Positions 51,514 through 60,312 of a stretch of 64,000 bases of DNA are shown here, piece after piece. A model generated the notes under the pieces. It had not been told where the DNA came from, did not search any database, and saw only the letters and a program-made list of their open reading frames with translations. The stretch is taken from the NCBI GenBank assembly GCA_016710095.1, contig JADJLL010000004.1:62001-126000 (forward strand). Direction: 5' to 3'. This DNA comes from Candidatus Eiseniibacteriota bacterium. GTDB lineage: Bacteria; Eisenbacteria; RBG-16-71-46. The translations under genes were made by a program, and so were the position numbers. The first letter of the stretch is position 1. Each line of letters starts with the position of its first letter.

Positions 51514-54249
51514 TCAGGGCAGGCGAACGGAACCGCGAGATTTCAGCGATATCCGTGCAGCCCCGTCCCCGCTGACCACGAACCCCGCCCACCAGTGGGG
51601 GTGGGCCGTCGCCGGATCCCGGCGGAGCGCCTCCCGGCCCGCCTCGAGGGCGGCGGCCACGTCCGCGCCGGCCTGCAGCCGGGCGTAGAACACCTCGACC
51701 AGCCGGGCGGTCGCCGCGTCGTCCACCGCCCAGAGCGACGACACCACGCAGCCGACCCCGGCCGAATGGAAGCCGTTGGTGAGCCCGGCGACACCTTCGC
51801 CGTCGAGCACGCGGCCACCGGCGGTCTCGCATCCCGAGAGCACGGCGAGCCGGGCGTTCAGCCGCATGGCGGCGATCCGCCGGGCGGTCAACCACGGGCC
51901 GTCGCCCTGCGCCGTGCTGTCCGCGCAGAGCAGTCCGGATTCCCAGGGCGACTGCTCGAGCGCACGGGCGTGCGCGGCGAAGTGCAGCACCGACCACGGC
52001 GCGAGCGCACGCTCGTCCGGCGCCGAGGTCGCCCGTCGGCCGTCGCGCACGGTGACGCCGGCGTAGCGGCGCTCGAGCGAGCGCACTTCGGACTCCGCGC
52101 CGCGCAGCTCACCGCGCGCCGGATCGTCGGCGCCGCGCCACGCGAGCAACCGGCCGTCGTCCGTCCGCGTGCGCCCGCGCAACGACGCGAGCACACCGAC
52201 GGACGGCACGCGCCACACCTCACGCCGCACGCCGGAAGCGCTCTCCCCCGCGGCGTCCCGCACGAGCGCTTCCACCGGCACGAGTCCCGCCGCGCCGTCC
52301 GGCGCGATCAGCACGCGACGCGACGCGCGCAACTCGGCCGTCGCGGAGCCGAACAGCATCCGTCCGAGCGCCGCGCGGGTGTCCTCGAACGCCCGAGCCG
52401 GCGCGCCTGGCACGGGCTCGGCGGCGAGCAGCCGGTACCACGCGCGCAACGGGGTCGCGAGCGAGTCGGCCCCGGGCAAGCGCACGACGCGCACCGACGC
52501 ATGCGTGACCACGAACATCAGCGACGCACGTTCGCCCGAGTGCAGGTCGAGCAACAGGTCACCCGGCGCGAGCAGCGTCGACTGCACGGCCGCGAGCGAG
52601 GGCGCGCGCGACGCGGGCGCGTTCCGCGACGCCGTCGCGCCGGCGCTCAGCCGGTCGAGCACCGCGCGGCTGCGTCCCGCCTGCACGACGCGCCACGCCG
52701 CGGCGATCCGGCGCGCGTCACGCTCGTGTCCCACGAGCATTGCGTCCGCCTGGGCGACCGGCAGGAACGAGAACGGAAACGTGCGCAGCTCCTGCCAGCG
52801 CGAACCCTTCGTCGCCGTACGCCACGTCTCCCAGTCGCGCACGCCGCGCTCGAACGCGGCCGCCGCGCTGTCGGGGCGGCCGAGCGCGCGCCACGCGGAG
52901 CCCCGCCGGTACCACGCCGCCGCCGAACGGCTGCGATCGATGCCCGGGCGGGCCACTTCCTCCGTGACCTGCTCGAACACCCGCAGCGCGCCGCGCGCGT
53001 CCCCCGCGTCGAGCTGTGCGTCGCCCACGTGCATGAGCAACTCCGCGCGATCGAGCCCGTCGAGACGCGCCGCCAGGGGCAGCACGTCGCGCTGCACGTA
53101 GTCGAGGACCGCCGCGGGCGACTCGACTCTCGCCTTCGCCCGCAGCATGCCGAGCCGCACGCGGGAGAGCGACACCGCCTGATCGGAGGGCAGCACGCGC
53201 TCGGCGCGCCGGAACGCCTCCATCGCCTCGCCGGGCCGGTCGCGGCCGAGCAACTGCTCGCCACGCCGTACTTCGAGCTGCGACACGGCCACGAACTGCT
53301 GCGCCGCCCGCGAGCGCGCGATCGCGCTGTCGAGCAGCGCCGCGGCCTCGTCGTAGCGCCCGAGATCGTTGAGCGCCAGCGCGAGGTTCGCCACGGCGAG
53401 CGCGCCCGCGTCGCCCGAGGGCACCGCACGCTGGCGCTGGATCGCGGCCGTCCACCAGCGCACCGCGCGCTCGTTGTCGCCCTGCGCGTACGCGACCGCG
53501 CCGAGATTCACGAGCGCGTCCACTTCGTTGCGCCCGACCTGTTCGCGCCGCGCCTGCGCGAGCACCTCCAGGTAGACGCGCTTCTCCGCTTCGAACTCGC
53601 CGAGCGCGTTGAGCGTGCGCGCCAGGCCGACGCGCGCCGTGGCGTGCAGCACGGGGCTGCGCGCGCGCAACAGCAGCGGCACCGCGCGCTCGTAGTTCCG
53701 GCGCGCGTCGGCCAGCGCGCCGCGCTGCAACGCCGCGTACGCGATCCCCAAATGCGCCGCGCCCATGTGCAGCGTGTCGCGCGCGGGAACCGAAGCGCGC
53801 AGCAGCACGCGATACGTGGACTCGGCCGCGCTGGAACGCCCCTGCGACTCGAGCGCGAAGGCGAGCCAGCGCATGGTCCGCCGCGCGTATTCGCGGTCGC
53901 CCAGCTGGCGCGCGAGCGCCTGCGACGCCCGCGCCGACCGCTCGGCGTCGGCCGCTCGCCCGACGAGCGCCTCGGACGCGGCCGCGATCAGCCCGGACGC
54001 CATTTCCGGCCACACGGCGCCTTCGCGGCGCGCACGCTCGCGCAGTTCCGAAGCCGCCCGCTGCGCGTCGGCCGCGCGGTAGGCCCAGAGCAACGAATCC
54101 GCCCGGCGCAGCTCGGGCGCCCACGCCCGCCAGCGCGCCGGCGTCGGGTAACCGCGAGCCGGCTCCGCGGCGCGCGCACCCGCCGGAAGCAGGCAGACGA
54201 GCGCCATCAGCACCACGGCGAAGCAACTGTTTCGGAAACACGCGGCCAT
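51514..54249 (-). CDS. CHAT-domain caspase-like protein with TPR repeats, predicted secreted
   Basis: 911 residues. Hydrophobic N-terminus with signal-peptide character (SCFAVVLMALVCLLPAGARA). TPR repeats (about 60-490; LGIAYAALQRGALADARRNY, ALVNLGAVAYAQGDNERAVR, LALALNDLGRYDEAAALLDS). CHAT protease domain (about 590-890) with dyad His in VLHFAAHARALEQ (about 758) and Cys in LAVLSGCETAGGRVLDGEGV (about 805), and FHSAGVGCVVSSLWAVDD. CHAT proteins are proteases of the caspase/gingipain clan, some used in phage defence; envelope location and ECF-sigma linkage make this one different. ATG at 54249 is likely; a frame extension to 54285 is possible. Confidence 0.87.
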   Translation of the reverse strand: MAACFRNSCFAVVLMALVCLLPAGARAAEPARGYPTPARWRAWAPELRRADSLLWAYRAADAQRAASELRERARREGAVWPEMASGLIAAASEALVGRAADAERSARASQALARQLGDREYARRTMRWLAFALESQGRSSAAESTYRVLLRASVPARDTLHMGAAHLGIAYAALQRGALADARRNYERAVPLLLRARSPVLHATARVGLARTLNALGEFEAEKRVYLEVLAQARREQVGRNEVDALVNLGAVAYAQGDNERAVRWWTAAIQRQRAVPSGDAGALAVANLALALNDLGRYDEAAALLDSAIARSRAAQQFVAVSQLEVRRGEQLLGRDRPGEAMEAFRRAERVLPSDQAVSLSRVRLGMLRAKARVESPAAVLDYVQRDVLPLAARLDGLDRAELLMHVGDAQLDAGDARGALRVFEQVTEEVARPGIDRSRSAAAWYRRGSAWRALGRPDSAAAAFERGVRDWETWRTATKGSRWQELRTFPFSFLPVAQADAMLVGHERDARRIAAAWRVVQAGRSRAVLDRLSAGATASRNAPASRAPSLAAVQSTLLAPGDLLLDLHSGERASLMFVVTHASVRVVRLPGADSLATPLRAWYRLLAAEPVPGAPARAFEDTRAALGRMLFGSATAELRASRRVLIAPDGAAGLVPVEALVRDAAGESASGVRREVWRVPSVGVLASLRGRTRTDDGRLLAWRGADDPARGELRGAESEVRSLERRYAGVTVRDGRRATSAPDERALAPWSVLHFAAHARALEQSPWESGLLCADSTAQGDGPWLTARRIAAMRLNARLAVLSGCETAGGRVLDGEGVAGLTNGFHSAGVGCVVSSLWAVDDAATARLVEVFYARLQAGADVAAALEAGREALRRDPATAHPHWWAGFVVSGDGAARISLKSRGSVRLP

Positions 54250-54352
54250 GCCCGCAGACTGCCCGCGCGTCGAGGGCAGCGTCAACCGAAGGGCAAATGG
54301 TTCCGCCGGCCACCTCGCGCCGGCGGCCGCGCACCCCTATCATGCCGCGCAC

Positions 54353-57300
54353 ATGCGCACGCCCACGATCGGACCCTTCGAGTTCCACCTCTCGCGCGCC
54401 GCGCGCGAACGCTGCCGTTTCGACGGCATGCTGTTCGCGACCGACGGCCGCATCGTCCTCGACCAGCCGGTCGCGGCACGCCAGCTCGCGCAGGCGCTCA
54501 CCGCCGCGCGCGGCGGCGAGCCCGCAGCATCGGCCGCCGAGCTGTACGCGATGGGCCTGCTCGACGAGGCGATGCACCTCGCGGTGCGGCGCTACCGCGA
54601 CGAGTTCGATCCGCGCACGTGGCTCGACGCGCTCGACTGGTTCACGGCGCGCCTCGGCGCCGACGCGCTCGAACGCACGCTCGTGCGCTTCGTCGAGGAG
54701 TTCCCGCCGCTCGCGGTGCACGTCGGCGAAACCTCCACGCTCGAATGGCTCGCCGGCTCGACCGACGGCCAGTCGCACCGCGCCGTGGCGTTCGAGGAAA
54801 TGCTCATGCTGTGGCTCGGCAACGCGAACCCCGCGTGCGAGCCCTATCGCGAGCTGTTCGACGACCGCACGCTCACCGCGGGCACCGCGTACGCGCGCGT
54901 CACCGCGCTGCTGCGCGAGTACTTCGAGACGCGCCCGCGCTTCGGCCCGGAGCTGCGCAACCTCGTGGACTTCCTGCGCGCGCCGGTGCTGGCGTCACCC
55001 AACTCGCTGTTCGCGCAGGTCGAGTACGTGCGCGAGCGCTGGTCCTGGCTGCTCGGCGACTTCCTCCTCAAGCTGCTCATCGCGCTCGACGTGCTGCGCG
55101 AGGAACAGCGCTGGTACGAATCGCGCCTGCACGCGCGCCGCATGGCGCAGCACGGGCACTTCGGCGGCGACTCCGGCCCCGGCGCCGTGCCGCAGTACGG
55201 CTCGGCGGGCGGACGCGACGTCGAGTACGAAGCGTTCAGCCCGGACGAGCACTGGATGCCGCGCACCGTGCTGATCGCGAAGAGCACGTACGTGTGGCTC
55301 GACCAGCTCGCGCGCGAATACAAGCGCCCGGTCACGCGGCTCGACGAGATCCCGGACGAGGAACTCGACCGGCTCGCGTCGTTCGGCATCACCGGCCTGT
55401 GGCTCATCGGCCTGTGGGAGCGCAGCGCGGCGTCGCAGCGCATCAAACAGCTGTGCGGCAATCCCGACGCGGCGGCCTCGGCGTACTCGCTGTGGGACTA
55501 CCGCATCGCGAACGATCTCGGCGGCGAGGACGCGTACCGCAACCTGCGCGATCGCGCCGCGCAGCGCGGCGTGCGCCTGGCGAGCGACATGGTGCCGAAC
55601 CACATGGGCCTCGACTCGCGCTGGGTCGTCGAGCATCCCGAATGGTTCCTCACGCTGCCGCACAGCCCGTATCCCGCCTACCGCTTCGACGGTCCCGACC
55701 TGTCCGGCGACTCGCGCGTCGAGCTGAAGATCGAGGACCACTACTACGACCGCACCGACGCGGCCGTCGTGTTCCGGCGCATGGACCGCGCCACCGGCGA
55801 CACGCGCTACGTCTATCACGGCAACGACGGCACCAGCTTCCCGTGGAACGACACGGCGCAGATCGACTACCTGAACCCCGCCGCGCGCGAGCAGGTCATC
55901 CAGACCATCCTCGACGTCGCGCGGAAGTTCCCGATCATCCGCTTCGACGCCGCCATGACGCTCGCCAAGCGCCACGTGCAGCGCCTGTGGTTCCCCGAGC
56001 CCGGCAGCGGCGGCGCGATTCCCTCGCGCGCCGAGCACGGACTCACGCGCGCGGCGTTCGACGCCGCGATGCCGCACGAGTTCTGGCGCGAGGTCGTGGA
56101 CCGCGTCGCGGTCGAGGCGCCCGGCACGCTGCTGCTCGCGGAAGCCTTCTGGCTCATGGAAGGCTACTTCGTGCGCACGCTCGGCATGCACCGCGTGTAC
56201 AACAGCGCGTTCATGAACATGCTGCGCGACGAGCAGAACGCGAACTACCGCACGGTCATCAAGAACACGCTCGAGTTCGATCCCGAGATCCTGCAGCGCT
56301 ACGTCAACTTCATGAACAACCCCGACGAGCGCACGGCGGTGGACCAGTTCGGGCGCGGCGAGAAGTACTTCGGCACGTGCGTGCTGCTCGCGACGCTGCC
56401 CGGCCTGCCCATGATCGGCCACGGCCAGATCGAAGGCTTCGAGGAGAAGTACGGGATGGAGTTCCGCCGCGCGCAGCGCGTCGAGGACGCCGATCCCGGC
56501 ATGGTGAGCGAGCACTGGCGCCGCATCTCGCCGCTGCTGCACCTGCGCTGGCTGTTCTCGGGAGCGAGCGACTTCCGGCTCTACGACTGCTGGAACGATC
56601 ACGGCGGCGTGAACGAGGACGTGTACGCGTACTCGAACCGCGCCGGCGCCACGCGCGCGCTCGTGCTGTTCCACAACCGCTGGGCCGACGCGCACGGCTG
56701 GATCCGCACGTCGGCGTCGTACGCCGACAAGCGCGGCGACGGCTCGCGTCCGCTCGTGCACCAGAGCATCGCCGAGTCGTTCGGCTTCGATCCGCAGCGC
56801 GCGCCGTACGTGCGCTGCCGCGATCTCGTGAGCGGGCTCGAGTTCCTCTACCGCACGCGCGACATCGTCGACCGCGGTGTGCGCGTCGAACTCGCCGGCT
56901 TCGGCTCGCGCGTGCTGCTCGACTGGCGCGAAGTGCAGGAGGACGGCCGCCCGTGGGGCGAGCTGTGCAACGCGCTGCAAGGCCAGGGCACGCCGAGCCT
57001 CGACGAACGCATGCTCGAGCACGAACTCGCGCCGGTGCACCTCGCGATGGCGGCGGTGCCCGAAGCGCTCGGTCTCGTGCACGGCCACCACGCCCGTCAC
57101 GGCGCGCGCCCCGAGTTCCACGGCGACGACGTCGCACGCCTGAAGGCCGACTTCGAGGAACGCCTGCACACGCTGCTCGAGCGCGCGCGCTGGTTCGCGA
57201 CCGGGCCGTCGGCTCCGCTCGCGGCGCTCGACTCGCCGATCTGGGCGGGCGCCGAAGCCGAAGCGGTGAACGAAGCCTCGCGCGCGTTCGACGCGCTGCT

Positions 57301-58081
57301 GGCCGTGAGCGCGTCGTGCGAAGGACTCGAGTGGGCGAAGGATCCCGGCGCGCGGGAAGTGCTGCCGCTCGGCACGCTGCGCGCGGCCAACGACGAAGCG
57401 CGCCACGCGGTGCCGTGGGTGATGGCGGTCACGCTGATCGCCGCACGCGCGATCGGCCGTGCGGCCGAGCCCGCGCAGCCGACGCGCGCGGCGCTGCGGC
57501 TGTTCGACGCGATGCGACTGCGCCGCGGCGTGTTCGAGGCGCTCGCGTTCCGCGAACTCGGCTGGTCGGAGGAAGACCGCTGGCGCGACGCCGCGCTCGT
57601 GCGCGCCGCGCTCGCGCATCACACGTACGCGCCGGGCGGCGAGGAACGCGACCCGTGGCGCCACGATCACGACGTGCGCTGGCTCATCGGCACGCACGAA
57701 GCCGGCGGCACCGAGTGGTTCCGCCGCGAGGACTTCGCGCGCTTCGTCTGGTGGCGCGCGCTCGACGGCCTGCTCGTCACGCGGCCCGGCGACGAAGTGT
57801 CGGTCGAGAAGACCGGCGCGTGGATCGAAGGCGAACTCGTGCGCGCCCAGGCGACCGGCTGGAAGTTCGCGGAGCTGCTGACGGCGAACGTCACGATGAC
57901 GGCCGCGCCGGAAGCGGTGACGACGGCGAAGGCGCCGAAGGCGGTGAAGGCTCCGAAAGCGGCGAAGAAACCGGCGGCGCCCAGGAAGCCCGCGACGCCG
58001 AAGAAGTCCGCGAGCGCGACGGCGGAGCCGGAGGCTCCGAAATCCCCGAAGCCGCGCGCGAGCAAGAAGCCCAAGGACTGA
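54353..58081 (+). CDS. GH13-like glycosidase/glucanotransferase with basic C-terminal tail
   Basis: 1,242 residues. N-terminal helical domain of about 320 residues without a clear family. GH13 barrel: region I SDMVPNHMGLD (about 412), region II PIIRFDAAMTLAK (nucleophile Asp about 531), region III LLLAEAFWLM (acid/base Glu about 594), region IV NFMNNPDERT (Asp about 660). The C-terminal portion holds a further domain of about 500 residues, then a 55-residue Lys/Ala/Pro tail (KAPKAVKAPKAAKKPAAPRK) like histone H1. GH13 enzymes act on alpha-glucans. ATG at 54353 has no signal peptide. The gene is divergent from the CHAT gene across 103 bp. Confidence 0.87.
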   Translation: MRTPTIGPFEFHLSRAARERCRFDGMLFATDGRIVLDQPVAARQLAQALTAARGGEPAASAAELYAMGLLDEAMHLAVRRYRDEFDPRTWLDALDWFTARLGADALERTLVRFVEEFPPLAVHVGETSTLEWLAGSTDGQSHRAVAFEEMLMLWLGNANPACEPYRELFDDRTLTAGTAYARVTALLREYFETRPRFGPELRNLVDFLRAPVLASPNSLFAQVEYVRERWSWLLGDFLLKLLIALDVLREEQRWYESRLHARRMAQHGHFGGDSGPGAVPQYGSAGGRDVEYEAFSPDEHWMPRTVLIAKSTYVWLDQLAREYKRPVTRLDEIPDEELDRLASFGITGLWLIGLWERSAASQRIKQLCGNPDAAASAYSLWDYRIANDLGGEDAYRNLRDRAAQRGVRLASDMVPNHMGLDSRWVVEHPEWFLTLPHSPYPAYRFDGPDLSGDSRVELKIEDHYYDRTDAAVVFRRMDRATGDTRYVYHGNDGTSFPWNDTAQIDYLNPAAREQVIQTILDVARKFPIIRFDAAMTLAKRHVQRLWFPEPGSGGAIPSRAEHGLTRAAFDAAMPHEFWREVVDRVAVEAPGTLLLAEAFWLMEGYFVRTLGMHRVYNSAFMNMLRDEQNANYRTVIKNTLEFDPEILQRYVNFMNNPDERTAVDQFGRGEKYFGTCVLLATLPGLPMIGHGQIEGFEEKYGMEFRRAQRVEDADPGMVSEHWRRISPLLHLRWLFSGASDFRLYDCWNDHGGVNEDVYAYSNRAGATRALVLFHNRWADAHGWIRTSASYADKRGDGSRPLVHQSIAESFGFDPQRAPYVRCRDLVSGLEFLYRTRDIVDRGVRVELAGFGSRVLLDWREVQEDGRPWGELCNALQGQGTPSLDERMLEHELAPVHLAMAAVPEALGLVHGHHARHGARPEFHGDDVARLKADFEERLHTLLERARWFATGPSAPLAALDSPIWAGAEAEAVNEASRAFDALLAVSASCEGLEWAKDPGAREVLPLGTLRAANDEARHAVPWVMAVTLIAARAIGRAAEPAQPTRAALRLFDAMRLRRGVFEALAFRELGWSEEDRWRDAALVRAALAHHTYAPGGEERDPWRHDHDVRWLIGTHEAGGTEWFRREDFARFVWWRALDGLLVTRPGDEVSVEKTGAWIEGELVRAQATGWKFAELLTANVTMTAAPEAVTTAKAPKAVKAPKAAKKPAAPRKPATPKKSASATAEPEAPKSPKPRASKKPKD

Positions 58082-58097
58082 GCCGCCGCGACGCGAA

Positions 58098-58547
58098 CTA
58101 GGGCAGCGTCACGTCCTGCTTCGCCGACTCCGAGAGCATCTCGCCCGATCGCAGCGCCAGCACGCGGCACGTCACCGGCGCGCCGCTCGCCGCGCCCGGC
58201 ACCTGCGCGGTCGCGATCAGCAGGTGCGGCTCGATCACCGGCCCGAGCGTCGCGAGCACGACGCCGCGTGCATCCGAAACCTCGACGCGGTACTCGGTCG
58301 CGCGCGGGTCCTGGCGCCACGTCAGCTCGATGCCGCCCTCCGCTGCGGTCGACGCGAGCTGGAACGATTCGTCGGCGGCCGAAGGCGGCGGCAGTTCCGG
58401 AACGGGCGAGGCGATGTGCCCGCGCTCCCACTGCACGACCGCGGCGACGAGACCGACCACGAACAGCGCCACGATCACGCGCAGCACGGCTCCGTTCACC
58501 GTCGGCTTGGACACTTCCGGTGCGGCATCTTCGTCGTCGAAACTCAC
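58098..58547 (-). CDS. Membrane-anchored FN3-like protein
   Basis: 149 residues. Cytoplasmic acidic N-terminus (SFDDEDAAPEVSKP), TM helix (AVLRVIVALFVVGLVAAVV, about 21-39), then a FN3-like unit: IELTWRQDPRATEYRVEVSD and VTCRVLALRSGEMLSESAKQ. This matches the outer part of the anti-sigma factor at 50135-50821, but there is no zinc finger. GTG at 58547 has GGGAGG upstream; the longer frame to 58682 is not supported. Converges on the GH13 gene. Confidence 0.75.
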   Translation of the reverse strand: MSFDDEDAAPEVSKPTVNGAVLRVIVALFVVGLVAAVVQWERGHIASPVPELPPPSAADESFQLASTAAEGGIELTWRQDPRATEYRVEVSDARGVVLATLGPVIEPHLLIATAQVPGAASGAPVTCRVLALRSGEMLSESAKQDVTLP

Positions 58548-58804
58548 GCGACCTCCCGGTACTCGTGCGCGTCGCGCCGTCTGGGCCATGGCCGCGGCGC
58601 GGGCGCGCAGCATAGACCGATGTGGCCGGGGAATCATCCGGCCTGCCCGGCCGGGAGACGTGCGTGACCACAAAGAAGGCATTGCAGTTCAGCAGGGCAA
58701 TATCGACAATCCGCCCCAGCGCGCACTTCGTTCCCCCTGCGCCGTGACAAGCAGCTCCCCCGTCACCATCGCCGAGCGCCCGCTCCGGGCGCAGGAGTGT
58801 TCCC

Positions 58805-59533
58805 ATGTTGCGCTGCCCGCCGACCCACGCACTCGCGTTGGCCGCCGCACTCTGGTTCGCCGCCGTCTTCACCGCTCCGGCCTCCGCGCAGGACGCCACG
58901 GTCCACAAGCTCCCGTCCCCCGCATGGGCGGTCGAGTTCGGCCTCGCGAACGCCTCGCTCTCGTCGTTCGACGGCGCGATGATCTCGCTTCGCCAGCAGA
59001 AGAGCGCTCACGCCGCGTGGCGGTATGGACTGAGCGTGTCGGCTTCGACATCGAATAACGACCAGGACCGCACGACCTCCCCGTCCGCGCAGGTTTCGAA
59101 CGATGAGTTGAAGCTCTCGTCGAGCAACCTCGCGCTTTCGATCACTCGCCTGACGTTCCCTGCGCCCGACGCCGTCGTGCGCCCGTGGTTCGGCGCCGGG
59201 CTCGAGCTCGGCTGGAGCACCTCGAACTACGAGCGGAACACCACCTACTACGACCAGGACGGCGCGTTCTCGGGCTCGCAGGGCTTCGAGGACCGCAATC
59301 ACGGTCCGAGCGCCGCACTGATGGGATTGTTCGGACTCGAATGGAGCGCATCCGAACGGTTCGTGATCCACGCGCAGTATGGGCAGGCGATCCGGTACCG
59401 CAGGCTCCAGTACGAGTACGACGAGCATCAGGTCTACGTCGGCGCATCCAGCGACTACCACCGCGAGGGGCCGATGAACGAATGGTCCACTTACGGCGTG
59501 AGCGCCCGCGCGGGCGTGAGCGTGTTCTGGTGA
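58805..59533 (+). CDS. Outer-membrane beta-barrel protein (paralog 1)
   Basis: 242 residues. Signal peptide to PASAQ. Alternating beta-strands (AWAVEFGLANASLSSFDGAM, SSNLALSITRLTFPAPDAVV, RPWFGAGLELGWSTSN, SERFVIHAQYGQAIRYRR) ending AGVSVFW, a C-terminal aromatic as in OmpA-like barrels, probably eight strands. ATG at 58805 has AGGAG seven bases upstream. The next gene is a diverged duplicate. Function unknown. Confidence 0.8.
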   Translation: MLRCPPTHALALAAALWFAAVFTAPASAQDATVHKLPSPAWAVEFGLANASLSSFDGAMISLRQQKSAHAAWRYGLSVSASTSNNDQDRTTSPSAQVSNDELKLSSSNLALSITRLTFPAPDAVVRPWFGAGLELGWSTSNYERNTTYYDQDGAFSGSQGFEDRNHGPSAALMGLFGLEWSASERFVIHAQYGQAIRYRRLQYEYDEHQVYVGASSDYHREGPMNEWSTYGVSARAGVSVFW

Positions 59534-60213
59534 GCGCGATGAAGCCTCACTCTCCGCTGTGGGCGATGCTGGGCGCCGCCGCCCTTCTCGCCGCGCAGCC
59601 GAACAGCGCGCACGGCGCGAGCGACGCGCGCTCGTGGCGGCCCGCCACCAACACCGCACTCGAGTTCGGGATCGTCCGGGCCGCCCTCACGGACTTCGAC
59701 GGCGCCACGATCTCGTTGCGGCGCCAGCACGGCGAGCACGCGGTGTGGCGGCTCGGCTTCGAACTCGGCGCGACCAGGCAGCGGATCGATGTGGTCGAGA
59801 GCACTCCCGGCCCAATCAACACACCGGCGCTCACCCACACGGACGATTTCTCGATCAACGCGCAGCTGACCCGGCTCACGTTCCCGTGGCCCGAGCGAAG
59901 GCTGCGTCCGTGGGCCGGCCTCGCGCTCGGCGGCGGCTCACGCCGCGAGGCCCGGGAAGAGCACTTGCCCGGCATCGACATCAGCAGCAGCGAGCACGGT
60001 CCGCGCGTGTACCTGGCGACGCTGGCGGGTGTCGAATACTCGCTGTCGACGCGCATCGCGGTGCACGCGCAATATGGTCAGGGCGTCCAGTACACCCGCC
60101 GCCGCGACGCGGGCCACGTCATGTACTACAACGAACAGGCTTCGAACGGTTCGAGCTCCGACTGGCAGCTCTACTCCACCGGCGCCCGCTTCGGCCTCGC
60201 GGTCTTCTACTGA
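59530..60213 (+). CDS. Outer-membrane beta-barrel protein (paralog 2)
   Basis: 227 residues from GTG at 59530, which overlaps the previous stop (GTGA); ATG at 59539 is the alternative. Signal peptide, then strands matching paralog 1 in order (TALEFGIVRAALTDFDGATI, NAQLTRLTFPWPERRLRPWA, STRIAVHAQYGQGVQYTRRR) and the final FGLAVFY. Shared landmarks (FDGA-ISLR, RLTFP, VHAQYGQ) show a tandem duplication with divergence in the loops. Function unknown. Confidence 0.8.
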   Translation: MSAMKPHSPLWAMLGAAALLAAQPNSAHGASDARSWRPATNTALEFGIVRAALTDFDGATISLRRQHGEHAVWRLGFELGATRQRIDVVESTPGPINTPALTHTDDFSINAQLTRLTFPWPERRLRPWAGLALGGGSRREAREEHLPGIDISSSEHGPRVYLATLAGVEYSLSTRIAVHAQYGQGVQYTRRRDAGHVMYYNEQASNGSSSDWQLYSTGARFGLAVFY

Positions 60214-60249
60214 CGCTCGCGACGCGGCGCACTCGAAACCCAAACACTT

Positions 60250-60280
60250 CGGCCGGCCGGGAATCCTTCCCGACCGGCCG
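60250..60280. terminator. Convergent hairpin between barrel gene and fhs
   Basis: A 14-bp stem (CGGCCGGCCGGGAA against TTCCCGACCGGCCG, one mismatch that is a wobble on the minus strand) with a 3-nt loop, 37 nt past the barrel stop and 33 nt past the fhs stop. Confidence 0.65.
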
Positions 60281-60312
60281 ATCGTTTGCCGCGAAGCAAA
60301 CGTGCAACGCGT

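Noticed and set aside
51595..58101. A 2,168-codon plus-strand ORF
   Set aside because: It is antisense to the CHAT gene and out of frame with the GH13 gene; it is Arg-rich with no domain. High GC removes stop codons.
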